Below, piece after piece: positions 26,451 to 35,895 of a stretch of 64,000 nt of DNA. The stretch spans positions 1,860,001 through 1,924,000 of the forward strand of contig AP025252.1 in the NCBI GenBank assembly GCA_016865505.2, in the 5' to 3' direction. The notes under the pieces were generated by a model, which saw only the letters and a list, made by a program, of their open reading frames with translations, did no database searches and was not told the DNA's origin. A program made the position numbers and the translations under genes. The DNA is from Bryobacterales bacterium F-183 (GTDB lineage Bacteria; Acidobacteriota; Terriglobia; Bryobacterales; Bryobacteraceae). Position 1 is the stretch's first letter. Each line of letters begins with the position of its first letter.

Positions 26451-27787
26451 TGTTAGATGTTCGTTCGTGGGATTCGTTCGAGCGTGCACGCACACGCCTC
26501 GCGCCGGTGTTTGATGCGGCATCCGCGCAGAACCCGTTTCTGGCTTGGGATTGGATGTCGGCATACTGGGAATCGACGCGCCGCAGTGGCGAGCGTATCA
26601 GTTTGCTCGGTGTCTTTCGCGGGGATGAACTGATCGCTGCCACAGCGTTCCGTCTGCGTAAGAAGTACGGCGCGGCTACCTTGGTTGAGTTTCTGACCGA
26701 AGGCCGTTCGGATAGTCAGGGTATCGCCGGGGAGCAGTCCCTTGCGGTTGCCAATGCGATCCTGCAACACCTGCGTACGCGTGGTCTCAACGGCGCCGTG
26801 CGGCTGAATGAGATGGCGGAAGGCAGCCCGATGTATGAGGCGTGCCGCTTGGCGTATGGCGCCGAGGCGATGACGTGTGAGTACCCTTGCCCGTATCGCG
26901 ACCTGACGTCTGCCGCGCCGCCGGAGTCGAGTTCCAATAAGTCGTTTCAGAAGCGCATCCCGAACTATCAGCGGCGGCTCGAAGCGTTTGGCCGGGTGGA
27001 GTTGAAGGTCCTGGATTTTGATGCGAATCGCGCCGAGTGCTTGGAGTGGTTGCCGCGTTTGTTTGCACTGCACGATCTGCGTCACGCCGAGCGCCGGAAT
27101 GCGTGGAAGGACGAGCGAAATCGCGAGTTTTTAACGGATTATGCGCGTACTGCGGTGAAATCCAATCTGCTGGCGTTCGTCACGCTGTTGGACAGCGTGC
27201 CCGTCGCGTTCGACCTCGGCTTCCGTTGCGCGAACAAGTTCGTTCTGTACATCCCGGCGTTTCATCCGTCGTTTGAAAAGTTCCGTCTGGGGCACATCAA
27301 TCGCGCGATGACGTTCCAGCAGTGCTCGCGCTTGGGCATCGATCATTACGACTTCTCGCGCGGCGATAGCTTTGCGAAGCGTGTATGGTGTCACGGCGTG
27401 ATCGACAACTATTCCTGTACGTTTCCGCTCGGCTCGGGCATGCCATCGCGCTTGGCAACGTACGCCCTGCAGGCTCCCGTGCGCCTCAAGGCATGGTTGC
27501 GAGAACACAATCAAACGAAGCGCATCGCGACGATCGTGGAGTTCGCGAAGGGCCCGCAAACAAAGGCTGCCAAGGTCTCTGCCGATCCCGCACGGCTACG
27601 GCGCGAGGCGGGTCCGTTGCGGTACTCCGCACTGGCCGGACTGCCGGAAGAGCAGATGACGCAACTGGTGGAATTCGTGTTTGCGCAGCAGTGCAAGGAG
27701 TCGGCATGGCAAGTGTCGTGGCCTTCGCCAGATCTGCTGTGCGCGAAGTTGACGCCCGAAGGTCCGAGCATTGAAATCACCTGCTAG
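26450..27787 (+). CDS. CelD/BioF2-like GNAT-fold acyltransferase
   Basis: 445 residues. N-terminal FERARTRLAPVFDAASAQNPFLAWDW and the later GVFRGDELIAATAFRLRKKYGA... segment fit BioF2-like/CelD acetyltransferase-fold proteins. The C-half contains PVAFDLGFRCANKFVLYIPAF..KFRLGHINRAMTFQQ and HYDFSRGDSFAKRVW, corresponding to the acyl-acceptor part. Enzymes of this kind modify sugars or cell-wall units in polysaccharide loci. A ~100-residue C-terminal extension (after residue 340) has no family I recognise. It overlaps the deacetylase by one base and ends in a CTAG shared with the convergent GT4. Confidence 0.72.
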   Translation: MLDVRSWDSFERARTRLAPVFDAASAQNPFLAWDWMSAYWESTRRSGERISLLGVFRGDELIAATAFRLRKKYGAATLVEFLTEGRSDSQGIAGEQSLAVANAILQHLRTRGLNGAVRLNEMAEGSPMYEACRLAYGAEAMTCEYPCPYRDLTSAAPPESSSNKSFQKRIPNYQRRLEAFGRVELKVLDFDANRAECLEWLPRLFALHDLRHAERRNAWKDERNREFLTDYARTAVKSNLLAFVTLLDSVPVAFDLGFRCANKFVLYIPAFHPSFEKFRLGHINRAMTFQQCSRLGIDHYDFSRGDSFAKRVWCHGVIDNYSCTFPLGSGMPSRLATYALQAPVRLKAWLREHNQTKRIATIVEFAKGPQTKAAKVSADPARLRREAGPLRYSALAGLPEEQMTQLVEFVFAQQCKESAWQVSWPSPDLLCAKLTPEGPSIEITC

Positions 27788-28866
27788 GTGAGTTCGCGGA
27801 ACCACGCGATGCTTTGTCGGGCGCAGGTTTCCCAACGATAGAGGTCGGCACGCTGGCGCCCCGCATTGGCAAGGGTGTCGCGTAGCCGGCTGTCTTCGAT
27901 CACTCGCTGCAATGCGCTGGTTAGCTCCGCCTCGCTACGCGGGTCCACGGTGAGCGCGCCATCTCCTGCGACCTCCGGCAGACACGAAGCGTTCGACGTC
28001 ACCACCGGGACGCGAGCGGCCATCGCCTGCGCGACCGGAAACCCGAAGCCTTCGTACAGCGACGGGTACACGAACGCGGTCGCGCCGGCAAACAACCCCG
28101 GCATGTCCGCTTCAGGCACATAGCCGAGGTAACGCACGTTGCGTACTGCGTTCTGACGCAGGCGCTGCATAGTGAGCGTGGAGTTCCAACCTTCTGGACC
28201 AGCAATCAACAGCTCATGATCCGTGTCGAGGCGCGCAAAAGCGTCGAGCAGAAGATCTACGTTCTTGCGGGGTTCGATGGTTCCCGCGTACAGCAAGTAT
28301 GGCTTGGCACGTACGGTGGGTGCCGCATCGAAGTACGCTTGGGGGACACCCGAGTAAATGGTCCGGATCTTCGCAGGGTCCAGCTTGAGGATGCGGATCG
28401 CATCCTGCCGCGTATGTTCCGACACTGCAATGAGTCCCCGGGCACGGCGAATCACGCGGTCTGCAAAGGCTTCGTCCGCCGCGCGATTCGCAGCAGTATG
28501 CGTCTCAGGCAGGAGCCAGCAAGTCATGTCATGAATGGTGGCGGACACGGGTACGCTGGCTGGCGGATGCTTCACCTGATTCGAGACGTGAAATAGCGAG
28601 TACTTGCGAATAAACGGCGACAGCGCGCCGGGCATCACCTTATTGAAGAACTGTAGCGCGACGATGCGAGGTACGGTGGCGGCGAGTGAGAAGTTCGATC
28701 CGTCGTGATTGAGTGTACCGAGCGACGAGCCAAGAAACGGGTACGCGTCGAACATGCCTGGTGCTTGCTCTTCGAGCGCGCGCAGCCAATGGTAGGTGTA
28801 GTTTTTGACACCAGCACTGCGCAATAGCAGCGACGCCGCATCCACCAGGATCCTTGGTGAGGTCAT
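27784..28866 (-). CDS. GT4-family glycosyltransferase
   Basis: 360 residues, GT-B fold. Start RILVDAASLLLRSAGVKNYTYHWL; the C-half carries YLLYAGTIEPRKNVDLLLDAFARL, LLIAGPEGWNS and YPSLYEGFGFPVAQAMAARVPVVTSNASCLPEVAG, the standard donor-binding region of this family, very like mannosyl/rhamnosyl transferases. It is last on the minus strand in the wing sigma factor, GH95, AsnB, GT39, GT4. ATGA overlap with the GT39 gene. Its stop interlocks with the stop of the plus-strand operon. Confidence 0.88.
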   Translation of the reverse strand: MTSPRILVDAASLLLRSAGVKNYTYHWLRALEEQAPGMFDAYPFLGSSLGTLNHDGSNFSLAATVPRIVALQFFNKVMPGALSPFIRKYSLFHVSNQVKHPPASVPVSATIHDMTCWLLPETHTAANRAADEAFADRVIRRARGLIAVSEHTRQDAIRILKLDPAKIRTIYSGVPQAYFDAAPTVRAKPYLLYAGTIEPRKNVDLLLDAFARLDTDHELLIAGPEGWNSTLTMQRLRQNAVRNVRYLGYVPEADMPGLFAGATAFVYPSLYEGFGFPVAQAMAARVPVVTSNASCLPEVAGDGALTVDPRSEAELTSALQRVIEDSRLRDTLANAGRQRADLYRWETCARQSIAWFRELT

Positions 28867-30611
28867 AGCGGCTGGTTGGTGAACACGTATTTGCCGCCGC
28901 TTTCCTTCAGCGTGTGCAAGTTGGTGGTGATCTTCCGCAATCGCTCGAGTTGCGGCTTTTCGATGCAGAGGTAGTAACGTTCCGGGCTGCCCCAGGCGCG
29001 CGTGAATCCTGCGTCATCCAAAAAGACTTGCGGCGCGCCCGGCGCGTAGGAGCCGTACTCCAGATTGTTCACACGGCCATTCCAAAGCAGGGCGGTGCGG
29101 TTGGTGTAAAAGAAGACGGACGAGAACGTGTAGTACTGGTTGTCGACGATCAAACGTCCGGGTGGCGCATGGTTCAATGCCTCCGCTAGTGGCCGCGAGG
29201 CGAGGTACGGATCAAATGTCACCAGTGCCAATCGCGCGGCATGCAGGAACAGCACCATCATCGCGGCTAGGCCCAATGCCGAGCGTCGCCACGCCGCGTA
29301 CAGGCCAACGGCGAACGCTAGCCCCGCAATCATCAACGGTGGACGCAGGTAGGCGAACGAGTCAATGGTAAGGTCCTGCATGTGGCCGAGCGACAGTGTG
29401 TACGCATCGGGGTTCGATGTCAGCGCGCTTGAGATGTCGCCGGGGGCGGGCAGGTTCCACACATGCGACAGGATGCCGAGGATCGTGAGCAAGGCAGCGG
29501 CGGTGGTGGCAGCCAGCGCCCAGCGCGGTACATTGCCTTGCGTCCGTACCATCGCGCTTGCCAGCAGCATCGCCAAGGCGGGGTAGCAAGGCATCGAATA
29601 GTATTCCTGCGTGGTCGAGAACGTGAAGAACACCAGGATGAAGCCGACCCAGCAGAGGCACAACAAGCGCACGCGACCGGCGCGGGAATCCGCACGGAAG
29701 CTCAGCTTGGCGATGCCGCCGAACCAGGCCGACCACGGAAAGAGCCACAGCAGATGCAAGAGCCAGAACATCGCGCGAGGCACGGTGTTGTAATCGCGCG
29801 GGTGCCGCATGTTGAGGAATCGCAGCACGTGCTCGTTCATGAAGTAGAACCAGAAGAAGCCGCGATACTCGCCGGGTACGCTGCGGAAGGTGAGGTCGAA
29901 GTACGGCGGATTGGCAAGGGTGGCAGCCACATGCCATGGGGCCGCAATCGCTAACGCCAACAACGTTCCCGTAAAGGGGCGAATTCGCTGCCAGGCAGTG
30001 CGCGCGAACAACTGGCCGGAGAACGCAAGGTACAAGCCTGCGGCCGCAACAGGGAAGACTACGGCGATCAGGCCCTTCAGCAACAATCCCGTACCTGCGG
30101 CGACGTACGCGATGTAGATCCAGCGTGTCGGGTGCTGTTCGTCGTCGTCCAAAGCGCGTATGAATCCCCACATGGCCAGCGCGATGGTGAACGTCAAGGT
30201 GACGTCCGGGATCTGGATGCGAGTGAACAGGAACAAGCCAATGCACGTGCCGATGATGAGACCTGCTCGCAGCGCGGTTTGTACGCAGCCGAAGGCCCAC
30301 AGCGCGAACTCAAAGACCAGCCAGGCGAGTGCGATGGAACTGAGCGCGACAGGGATGCGCGCAGCCCAATCCTGTACGCCAAAGATCGCGTACGAGCCCG
30401 CCATGAGCCAATAGATGAGCGGCGACTTTTCAAGGTACGCGACGCCATCGAGGCGCGCGGTTACCCAGTCTCCGCTTTCCAGCATGTTGCGCGCGATCTG
30501 CGCCTGCACGGCGTCCACGTCGTCCATCAAGGACGGTGGACTCACGATGCAGCCCAAGTAGATCGCGGCGGCAACAGCGATGACAATGGCGCGCGCTTTA
30601 GCGGCCTGCAT
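28863..30611 (-). CDS. GT39/ArnT-like membrane glycosyltransferase
   Basis: 582 residues with about 11-13 membrane helices. The first outer loop has DDVDAVQAQIARNMLESGDWV, including the acidic residues (D-D, D) needed by PMT/ArnT-type enzymes, followed by VAYLEKSPLIYWLMA. These transferases use polyprenyl-phosphate sugars on the periplasmic side to glycosylate lipids or proteins. The C-terminal ~100 residues form a soluble domain (PPGRLIVDNQYYTFSS...). It overlaps AsnB by 14 bases and the next GT4 by four. It could decorate the exported polymer or a lipid carrier; the acceptor is unknown. Confidence 0.85.
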   Translation of the reverse strand: MQAAKARAIVIAVAAAIYLGCIVSPPSLMDDVDAVQAQIARNMLESGDWVTARLDGVAYLEKSPLIYWLMAGSYAIFGVQDWAARIPVALSSIALAWLVFEFALWAFGCVQTALRAGLIIGTCIGLFLFTRIQIPDVTLTFTIALAMWGFIRALDDDEQHPTRWIYIAYVAAGTGLLLKGLIAVVFPVAAAGLYLAFSGQLFARTAWQRIRPFTGTLLALAIAAPWHVAATLANPPYFDLTFRSVPGEYRGFFWFYFMNEHVLRFLNMRHPRDYNTVPRAMFWLLHLLWLFPWSAWFGGIAKLSFRADSRAGRVRLLCLCWVGFILVFFTFSTTQEYYSMPCYPALAMLLASAMVRTQGNVPRWALAATTAAALLTILGILSHVWNLPAPGDISSALTSNPDAYTLSLGHMQDLTIDSFAYLRPPLMIAGLAFAVGLYAAWRRSALGLAAMMVLFLHAARLALVTFDPYLASRPLAEALNHAPPGRLIVDNQYYTFSSVFFYTNRTALLWNGRVNNLEYGSYAPGAPQVFLDDAGFTRAWGSPERYYLCIEKPQLERLRKITTNLHTLKESGGKYVFTNQPL

Positions 30612-32466
30612 GCACGCCCCAGCGCTTCATCCAAGAACAAAGCATCAACAATCCCCAAAGATGGTAGCCGTAGTTGGCGCGGCGATCCATGTGCGCGGTG
30701 ATCACGCGCTCGACCTCCGGCCAGTGCAGCAGACCCGTCGCTTCCACCGATTCGCGATTCACGGTGTCGAGCAGCAGAGGCTTGAGCGATGTGCGCAACC
30801 AGTGGTGTGTCGGGATGTCGAAGCCTTGCTTGGGCCGGGTCAGAATCGTCTGCGGCAACTTGTCGCGCATCAGGTCTTTCAAGATGAACTTCAGCTTCGC
30901 CCCGCGTACCTTGAAGCGTTGCGGCAGCCGCGCAGCGAACTCCACGATGCGGTGATCCAGGAACGGCGGCCGTACTTCTAAGGAATGCGCCATGCTCATG
31001 CGATCGCACTTGTACAGGATGTCGTCCGGCAGGTAATGCAGCTGATCAATCCACATCGCGCGGTTGGCAAACGGCCGTGTGTACGGCGTGCGCGAATCGA
31101 CATAGTCGCCCGTGGGTACGGTTGCCACGCGCTTCATCAAGCGCTCTTTCTCAGCCTGAGCGAACGTGCCGTTCCAATAGAGATGCGCCGCGACGGGATC
31201 CTGCAGCGACCCTGCCAAGAAGCGTTTGGCTTTGTACTCAAAACCGATCTTTTCGTCCGACACCGGCAGCATCTGCGCGACAGCTAGGCCCGCACGGCGC
31301 AACAACGACGGAAACAACCGTGCAACCGCCGCATAGTTGTCCGCCTTGTACGTCTCATAGCCGCCGAACAACTCATCCGCGCCTTCGCCACTCAGCGACA
31401 CCGTGACATGACGTCGCGTCATCTTCGACAGAAACCACACTGGCAGCGCACCGGCATCGGCGCTCGGCTCATCTGAATAATGCGTAAGCTGTTCGATAGC
31501 GTCCGCAAGGTCCTGCTCAGGGTTCAGGTCGAACTCGTGATGATCGGTGTTGTACCGTTCGGCGATCTCTCGAAAATAGGGGCTTTCGTCGAACTTGCGG
31601 CCCTTGAACGACACCGAAAACGTCTGTAACTTGCGGCCAGCGGCTTCGGATGCGTAATGGAGCACGGTGGATGAGTCGATGCCGCCCGAAGCCCAGATGC
31701 CCAGCGGTACATCGGATACGAGATGCTCCCGCACAGACGCGCGCAGCAACGCATCGAGTTCCTCGCGTGCCGCTTCATAACGCATGTGGTCGTCGGGCTC
31801 AAACTGCAGGGTCCAATAACGCTTGCGATGCGTGATGCGGCCGTCCACCCATTCCAGCCACTCGCCGGGATTCAACTTGCGAATGCCTTCGGCCAATGTG
31901 AACGGCGCCGGTACCCAGTTCAACGACAGATAGTGGCTGAGGCCTTCGGAATCGAGCCGCCGCTCGACGGCGGGCAGTGCGAACAGTGTCTTCAACTCAG
32001 AGCCGAAGTACAGGTCCTCGCCGCTCTCGTACAGGTACAGCGGCTTGATGCCCATGCGGTCGCGACACAGTACCAGACGCTGGCGGGATTCGTCCCAAAT
32101 GGCGAAGGCGAACATGCCACGCAGCTTTTGGAAGCTCGCGGTGTCCCACTCCAAAAAGGCCCGTAAAACGGCCTCTGTATCGCATTTGGAATCGAACTGA
32201 TGACCTTTGGCGATCAGCTCTTCGCGGATCTCGGCGTGGTTGTACACCTCGCCGTTGAAGACAATGACGCAGCCGCCCGCATGCATGGGCTGCTTGCCTC
32301 CGGCAAGGTCAATGATACGCAGGCGTACCGCGCCAAGCGAGACCGTATCGGACTCATAGACGCCTTGTTGATCGGGACCGCGATGGACTATCGACTGCGT
32401 CGCGCGTTGGATCAAATCCGGATCAGGACGGGAACGCCTGTGGGTGAAACCAGCGATTCCGCACAC
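30598..32466 (-). CDS. asnB: Asparagine synthase-like glutamine amidotransferase
   Basis: 622 residues, GTG start. The second residue is the Ntn-type nucleophile cysteine (MCGIAGF). The glutaminase half has IVHRGPDQQG, RLRIIDLAGGKQPM and VIVFNGEVYNH. The synthetase half has VPLGIWASGGIDSSTVLHYA (PP-loop SGGIDSS) and SLSGEGADELFGGYE. The complete enzyme set is present, so it can transfer ammonia from glutamine after ATP activation. The asnB symbol follows homology only: genes of this shape inside exopolysaccharide loci often amidate a uronic acid or other glycan carboxylate. Neighbours are GH95 upstream (21-base gap) and GT39 downstream (overlap). Confidence 0.88.
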   Translation of the reverse strand: MCGIAGFTHRRSRPDPDLIQRATQSIVHRGPDQQGVYESDTVSLGAVRLRIIDLAGGKQPMHAGGCVIVFNGEVYNHAEIREELIAKGHQFDSKCDTEAVLRAFLEWDTASFQKLRGMFAFAIWDESRQRLVLCRDRMGIKPLYLYESGEDLYFGSELKTLFALPAVERRLDSEGLSHYLSLNWVPAPFTLAEGIRKLNPGEWLEWVDGRITHRKRYWTLQFEPDDHMRYEAAREELDALLRASVREHLVSDVPLGIWASGGIDSSTVLHYASEAAGRKLQTFSVSFKGRKFDESPYFREIAERYNTDHHEFDLNPEQDLADAIEQLTHYSDEPSADAGALPVWFLSKMTRRHVTVSLSGEGADELFGGYETYKADNYAAVARLFPSLLRRAGLAVAQMLPVSDEKIGFEYKAKRFLAGSLQDPVAAHLYWNGTFAQAEKERLMKRVATVPTGDYVDSRTPYTRPFANRAMWIDQLHYLPDDILYKCDRMSMAHSLEVRPPFLDHRIVEFAARLPQRFKVRGAKLKFILKDLMRDKLPQTILTRPKQGFDIPTHHWLRTSLKPLLLDTVNRESVEATGLLHWPEVERVITAHMDRRANYGYHLWGLLMLCSWMKRWGVHAGR

Positions 32467-32487
32467 AGTGGGTTAACTCATTCCATG

Positions 32488-34947
32488 CTAGCGGAACCGA
32501 ACGATGCGCCGTTCGCCAGCCTGCAACTTCAAGCTGTACCCACCAGCCACATCCGGTGCCGGTTGCAGGCCTCGCGGGACGTCGCCTTCCGGCACACGCA
32601 GCAGTACGTTGGTGCTTTCCGCGGGTACAAGCGCCACTTGCAACAAGCGACCTTTGTCCCACGCGATGTCGACCTCGATACCGCCTCTCGCCCGCAGCCC
32701 ACGCACGCTGCCTTCGCGCCATTCGGGCGGCAACGCCGGCAGCAGGTACAGCTCACGTGGGACATGCGATTGCAGCAGCATTTCTGCCATCGCTGCGGCC
32801 GCACCGAAGTTGCCGTCAATCTGGAACACCGAAGAGTTGCGGCCCGCTGGATGCGTATCGAACAGGTTGGGACCCGTGCTGTGCTGCATCAACATCACCA
32901 GCGATTCATGGGCCTTTGGCGCGTCGTGCAGGCGAGCCCAGAGTCCGATGGCCCAGGCGCGGCTCCACCCTGTGTACGCGCCGCCAGCGGCCAGACGACG
33001 CTCCAAAGAAACGCGCGCGGCCTTCGCCAGCGCCGGCGTACCTTGCGGTGTGATGTCGCTGCCCGGGTACAGACCGTACAGATGGGACATGTGGCGATGA
33101 TCGGGCTCGGCCTCGCCAAAGTCCTTGGACCATTCGAGCAACTGCCCATGCTGCCCCACCTGGTACGGCATAAGCTTGGGCAGGGCCTCGCGCAGCTTTG
33201 CGGCGAACGGCTCTTCCTGCTTCAGGTCCAGCATCGCGACGGCGCTGATGCAGTTGCGGAACAACTCTGCCGTTAACGCCATGTCCATCGTGCAGCCGGC
33301 GGACACCTCCGCGCGGCGGCCCTTTGGATCGATGAAGCGATTCTCCGTAGACACCGACGGGCACGTCGTGAGGCGGCCCTGCTTGTCCAAAATCAGCCAG
33401 TCCAACAGGAACTCCGCGGCGCCCTTCATCGCGGGCCACGCCTCGGTACGCGCGAACTCCTCATCGTGCGTGAACAGAAAATGCTCCCACAGATGGGCGC
33501 ACAACCATGGCGCGCTCATGCCCCAGTTCGCCCAGCGAGGTTCGCCTTTGCCTTCGCCGACAGGTCCGGTCTGCGCCCAAATGTCGATGTTGTGATGCGC
33601 CACCCAACCCTTGGCACCATAGTTGACCTGCGCCGTCTTGCGGCCATTCACGGCAGCATGCGCGATGAGGTCGAAGAGCGGCTGGTGGCATTCTGACAGG
33701 TTGCACGTCTCAGCTGGCCAGTAATTCATCTGCACATTGATGTTGGCCGTCCAGTTCGCGCTCCATGGCGGACGTACGGATTCGTTCCAAACCCCCTGCA
33801 AATTTGCCGGTTGCGACCCCGGCCGCGAGCTCGCCATCAGCAAGTAGCGGCCGTACTGAAAGTACAGCGCGAGCAGATCTGGGTCCTGATCCTGTGCGAA
33901 GCTTCTGATGCGTTCGTCCGTCGGACGCGCGGACTTCTCGGACCTCGGCAACTGGATCCCGCAGCGGCCGAACAGCTTCAAATGATCGGACACATGGCGT
34001 GCCCGCAACGCGTCGAACCCACGCTTAGCGGCATCGCGCAGACCTTTGTTGCACGCTCCTGCGATCTCGCCCCGGCTCTTGGATGGTGTGCGATCAAACC
34101 CCGCAAAGCCGGTCTGCGCGTAGATCAGCAAGGTGACGTCGCGTATGCCGTGGAACGATAGTGTGTCCTGCTCCTTGCGCCCCGCTACGCCACCGAGCGC
34201 ACGTACGCGCGTCTCAAAGTACATGCCCTCGCCGGTGGCTTTGCTGTAACGGACGGGGTCCGCGCTTTGCAGGTAGTTGGGGTCCACATGCGACGGCGCC
34301 TTGCCGGATACTGCGAACGTGGCGACGTCCGGCACCGATACGGCATGCTGCAAGGGGCATTCGGCGCGCACCGCGAACGATAATCCCGCAGGGTCTGTAG
34401 TGGACAAATGCACGACGATCACCTGATCCGCAGAGGATGCGAAGTACTCGCGTACATGGTTGTGCCCGCCATGCCGGAACTGCACCTTGACGATGCCCGT
34501 CTCGAGGTCCAACTCGCGTTCGTACCCGCTCACTTGCGCGTCGTTGATGCCCGCAAAGTCCAGCCACACGCTACCCAACGTCAGGTAGGACTGATTGTAC
34601 GGACCCTGCATCTGCCGCGCCTCGGCATCGGCGGCTGGATAGTCCTCGTCTTCCAGCACGAGCTTGCGTACCCGCGCCAGATGCGCCTTGGCGTTGGGAT
34701 TGTTCCACTCTCTCGGCGACCCCGACCAGAGTGTATCTTCGTTCAACTGCAGCCGGTCTTTGGACACACCGCCGAACACCATCGCGCCCATGTGCCCGTT
34801 GCCGATGGGCAAGGCTTGGGTCCACGCGGCGGCAGGTTCGCGATACCAGAGTCGAACACGGCGGGAGGTCGAAAACTGCAGCGGGATGGGTTCCTGCGCG
34901 GCTACTGCTGTGGCTGCCGCGGCAGCAAGCAGATTCCGGCGCGTCAT
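32488..34947 (-). CDS. Secreted glycoside hydrolase family 95 (alpha-L-fucosidase/galactosidase)
   Basis: 819 residues from ATG 34947; the alternative GTG four codons upstream has its GAGG site touching it and is less likely. An N-terminal [16 protein letters not shown] points to Tat or Sec export. GH95 motifs are strong: [17 protein letters not shown] (catalytic Asn region), [12 protein letters not shown] (general acid Glu region), [17 protein letters not shown] and [20 protein letters not shown] (Asp that works with the Asn pair). Family enzymes invert alpha-1,2-L-fucose or related alpha-L-galactose linkages. It sits four bases after the ECF41 sigma factor gene. It may trim host/plant glycans or the organism's own polymer. 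Confidence 0.92.
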   Translation of the reverse strand: MTRRNLLAAAAATAVAAQEPIPLQFSTSRRVRLWYREPAAAWTQALPIGNGHMGAMVFGGVSKDRLQLNEDTLWSGSPREWNNPNAKAHLARVRKLVLEDEDYPAADAEARQMQGPYNQSYLTLGSVWLDFAGINDAQVSGYERELDLETGIVKVQFRHGGHNHVREYFASSADQVIVVHLSTTDPAGLSFAVRAECPLQHAVSVPDVATFAVSGKAPSHVDPNYLQSADPVRYSKATGEGMYFETRVRALGGVAGRKEQDTLSFHGIRDVTLLIYAQTGFAGFDRTPSKSRGEIAGACNKGLRDAAKRGFDALRARHVSDHLKLFGRCGIQLPRSEKSARPTDERIRSFAQDQDPDLLALYFQYGRYLLMASSRPGSQPANLQGVWNESVRPPWSANWTANINVQMNYWPAETCNLSECHQPLFDLIAHAAVNGRKTAQVNYGAKGWVAHHNIDIWAQTGPVGEGKGEPRWANWGMSAPWLCAHLWEHFLFTHDEEFARTEAWPAMKGAAEFLLDWLILDKQGRLTTCPSVSTENRFIDPKGRRAEVSAGCTMDMALTAELFRNCISAVAMLDLKQEEPFAAKLREALPKLMPYQVGQHGQLLEWSKDFGEAEPDHRHMSHLYGLYPGSDITPQGTPALAKAARVSLERRLAAGGAYTGWSRAWAIGLWARLHDAPKAHESLVMLMQHSTGPNLFDTHPAGRNSSVFQIDGNFGAAAAMAEMLLQSHVPRELYLLPALPPEWREGSVRGLRARGGIEVDIAWDKGRLLQVALVPAESTNVLLRVPEGDVPRGLQPAPDVAGGYSLKLQAGERRIVRFR

Positions 34948-34963
34948 ACGGCGGTCCACCTCA

Positions 34964-35836
34964 CTACTGTCTCAAATCAGGCAGCTTGTCGGGGTTGCGT
35001 ACGATGTAAACGGTTCGGATGTGGCCTTCAGTATCGAGGTCCAGCGCGAGCAAGGTCCGCACCTCGCCATTGTTCGAGAACACCACTGCGGGCAGGCCCC
35101 CGGAGAGCACCGGAGTTACCTCATTGGCATCGCTCTTCTTGGTGATTCCCGCCATGAAGCGCGAAATCCGGTCCGCGCCGTAGATCGGGTTGATCGCGGC
35201 GGATGCCTTGCCGCCACCGTCGGAGTAGAGGATCGCGTCGCCGCGCATGAGGTCGAGCAAAGCGGCGGTATCGCCCGTTTCGCAGGCTGCCAGAAACGTC
35301 TGCAGGACGGTTTTGTGACGTTCCGGGTCCACCTCAAATCGCGACCGCTTGTCCCCCAACTGCTTGCGCGCGCGGGTCACCAACTGACGGCAGTTGGCCT
35401 CCGATGTTTCGAGGACCTGTGCGATATCCGCGTAGTCGGCGTCGAACACCTCGCGCATCAGAAAGGCGATGCGTTCGGGTGGGGATAGCGATTCGAGGAC
35501 GTGGAGGAACGCGATGGACAGCGAGTCCGCCAACTCGGCATGACCCTCAGGACTTTGCCGGGCGCCTTCCACGCGCGTTACCAGCGGTTCCGGCAGCCAT
35601 GTGCCGACGTATGTTTCGCGCTGGTGCCGGGCGGACTTCAGCGCATCGAGCGACAGCCGCGCGACGATCGAGTACAGGTAGGACTTGGCCGAGCGGACCT
35701 CCGCCGGGTCCACAGCCTGCCAGCGCAGGAACGCATCCTGCACGATGTCCTCTGCGTCCGCGCGGGTGCCCAGCATGCGGTAGGCGAGAGCAAATAACTG
35801 CGGGCGAAGGTCTTCAAACTCGGCGGCACTCTGCAT
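34964..35836 (-). CDS. sigJ: ECF41-type RNA polymerase sigma factor (SigJ-like) with SnoaL-like C-domain
   Basis: 290 residues. Region 2 ([33 protein letters not shown]), the ECF41 linker motif WLPEPLV, region 4 with [26 protein letters not shown], and a C-terminal SnoaL-like domain ([24 protein letters not shown]). ECF41 factors use this C-domain to control their own activity rather than an anti-sigma factor. The start is placed at ATG 35836 because a matching promoter lies at 35848-35874; starting at 35875 would put that promoter inside the gene. It leads the minus-strand glycan wing. The usual ECF41 partner (COE-type gene) is not seen next to it. Confidence 0.88.
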   Translation of the reverse strand: MQSAAEFEDLRPQLFALAYRMLGTRADAEDIVQDAFLRWQAVDPAEVRSAKSYLYSIVARLSLDALKSARHQRETYVGTWLPEPLVTRVEGARQSPEGHAELADSLSIAFLHVLESLSPPERIAFLMREVFDADYADIAQVLETSEANCRQLVTRARKQLGDKRSRFEVDPERHKTVLQTFLAACETGDTAALLDLMRGDAILYSDGGGKASAAINPIYGADRISRFMAGITKKSDANEVTPVLSGGLPAVVFSNNGEVRTLLALDLDTEGHIRTVYIVRNPDKLPDLRQ

Positions 35837-35847
35837 CGCAAGAGGAT

Positions 35848-35874
35848 GACGACCGTGGTGCAGGATTTGTGACA
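35848..35874 (-). promoter_or_regulatory. ECF41-type promoter in front of the sigma factor gene
   Basis: Read on the minus strand: TGTCACA (35874-35868), exactly 16 bases, then CGTC (35851-35848). This is the published ECF41 target consensus TGTCACA-N16-CGTC as I remember it. The expected start of transcription would be about 35841, five or so bases before the ATG at 35836, so the message would be almost leaderless. It suggests the sigma factor drives its own operon. Confidence 0.75.
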
Positions 35875-35895
35875 ATCCGGGCGCAGAAAATTGGT

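Noticed and set aside
35837-35875. Longer N-terminus for the sigma factor starting at 35875
   Set aside because: It would place the ECF41 promoter inside the coding region and add unconserved residues before region 2.
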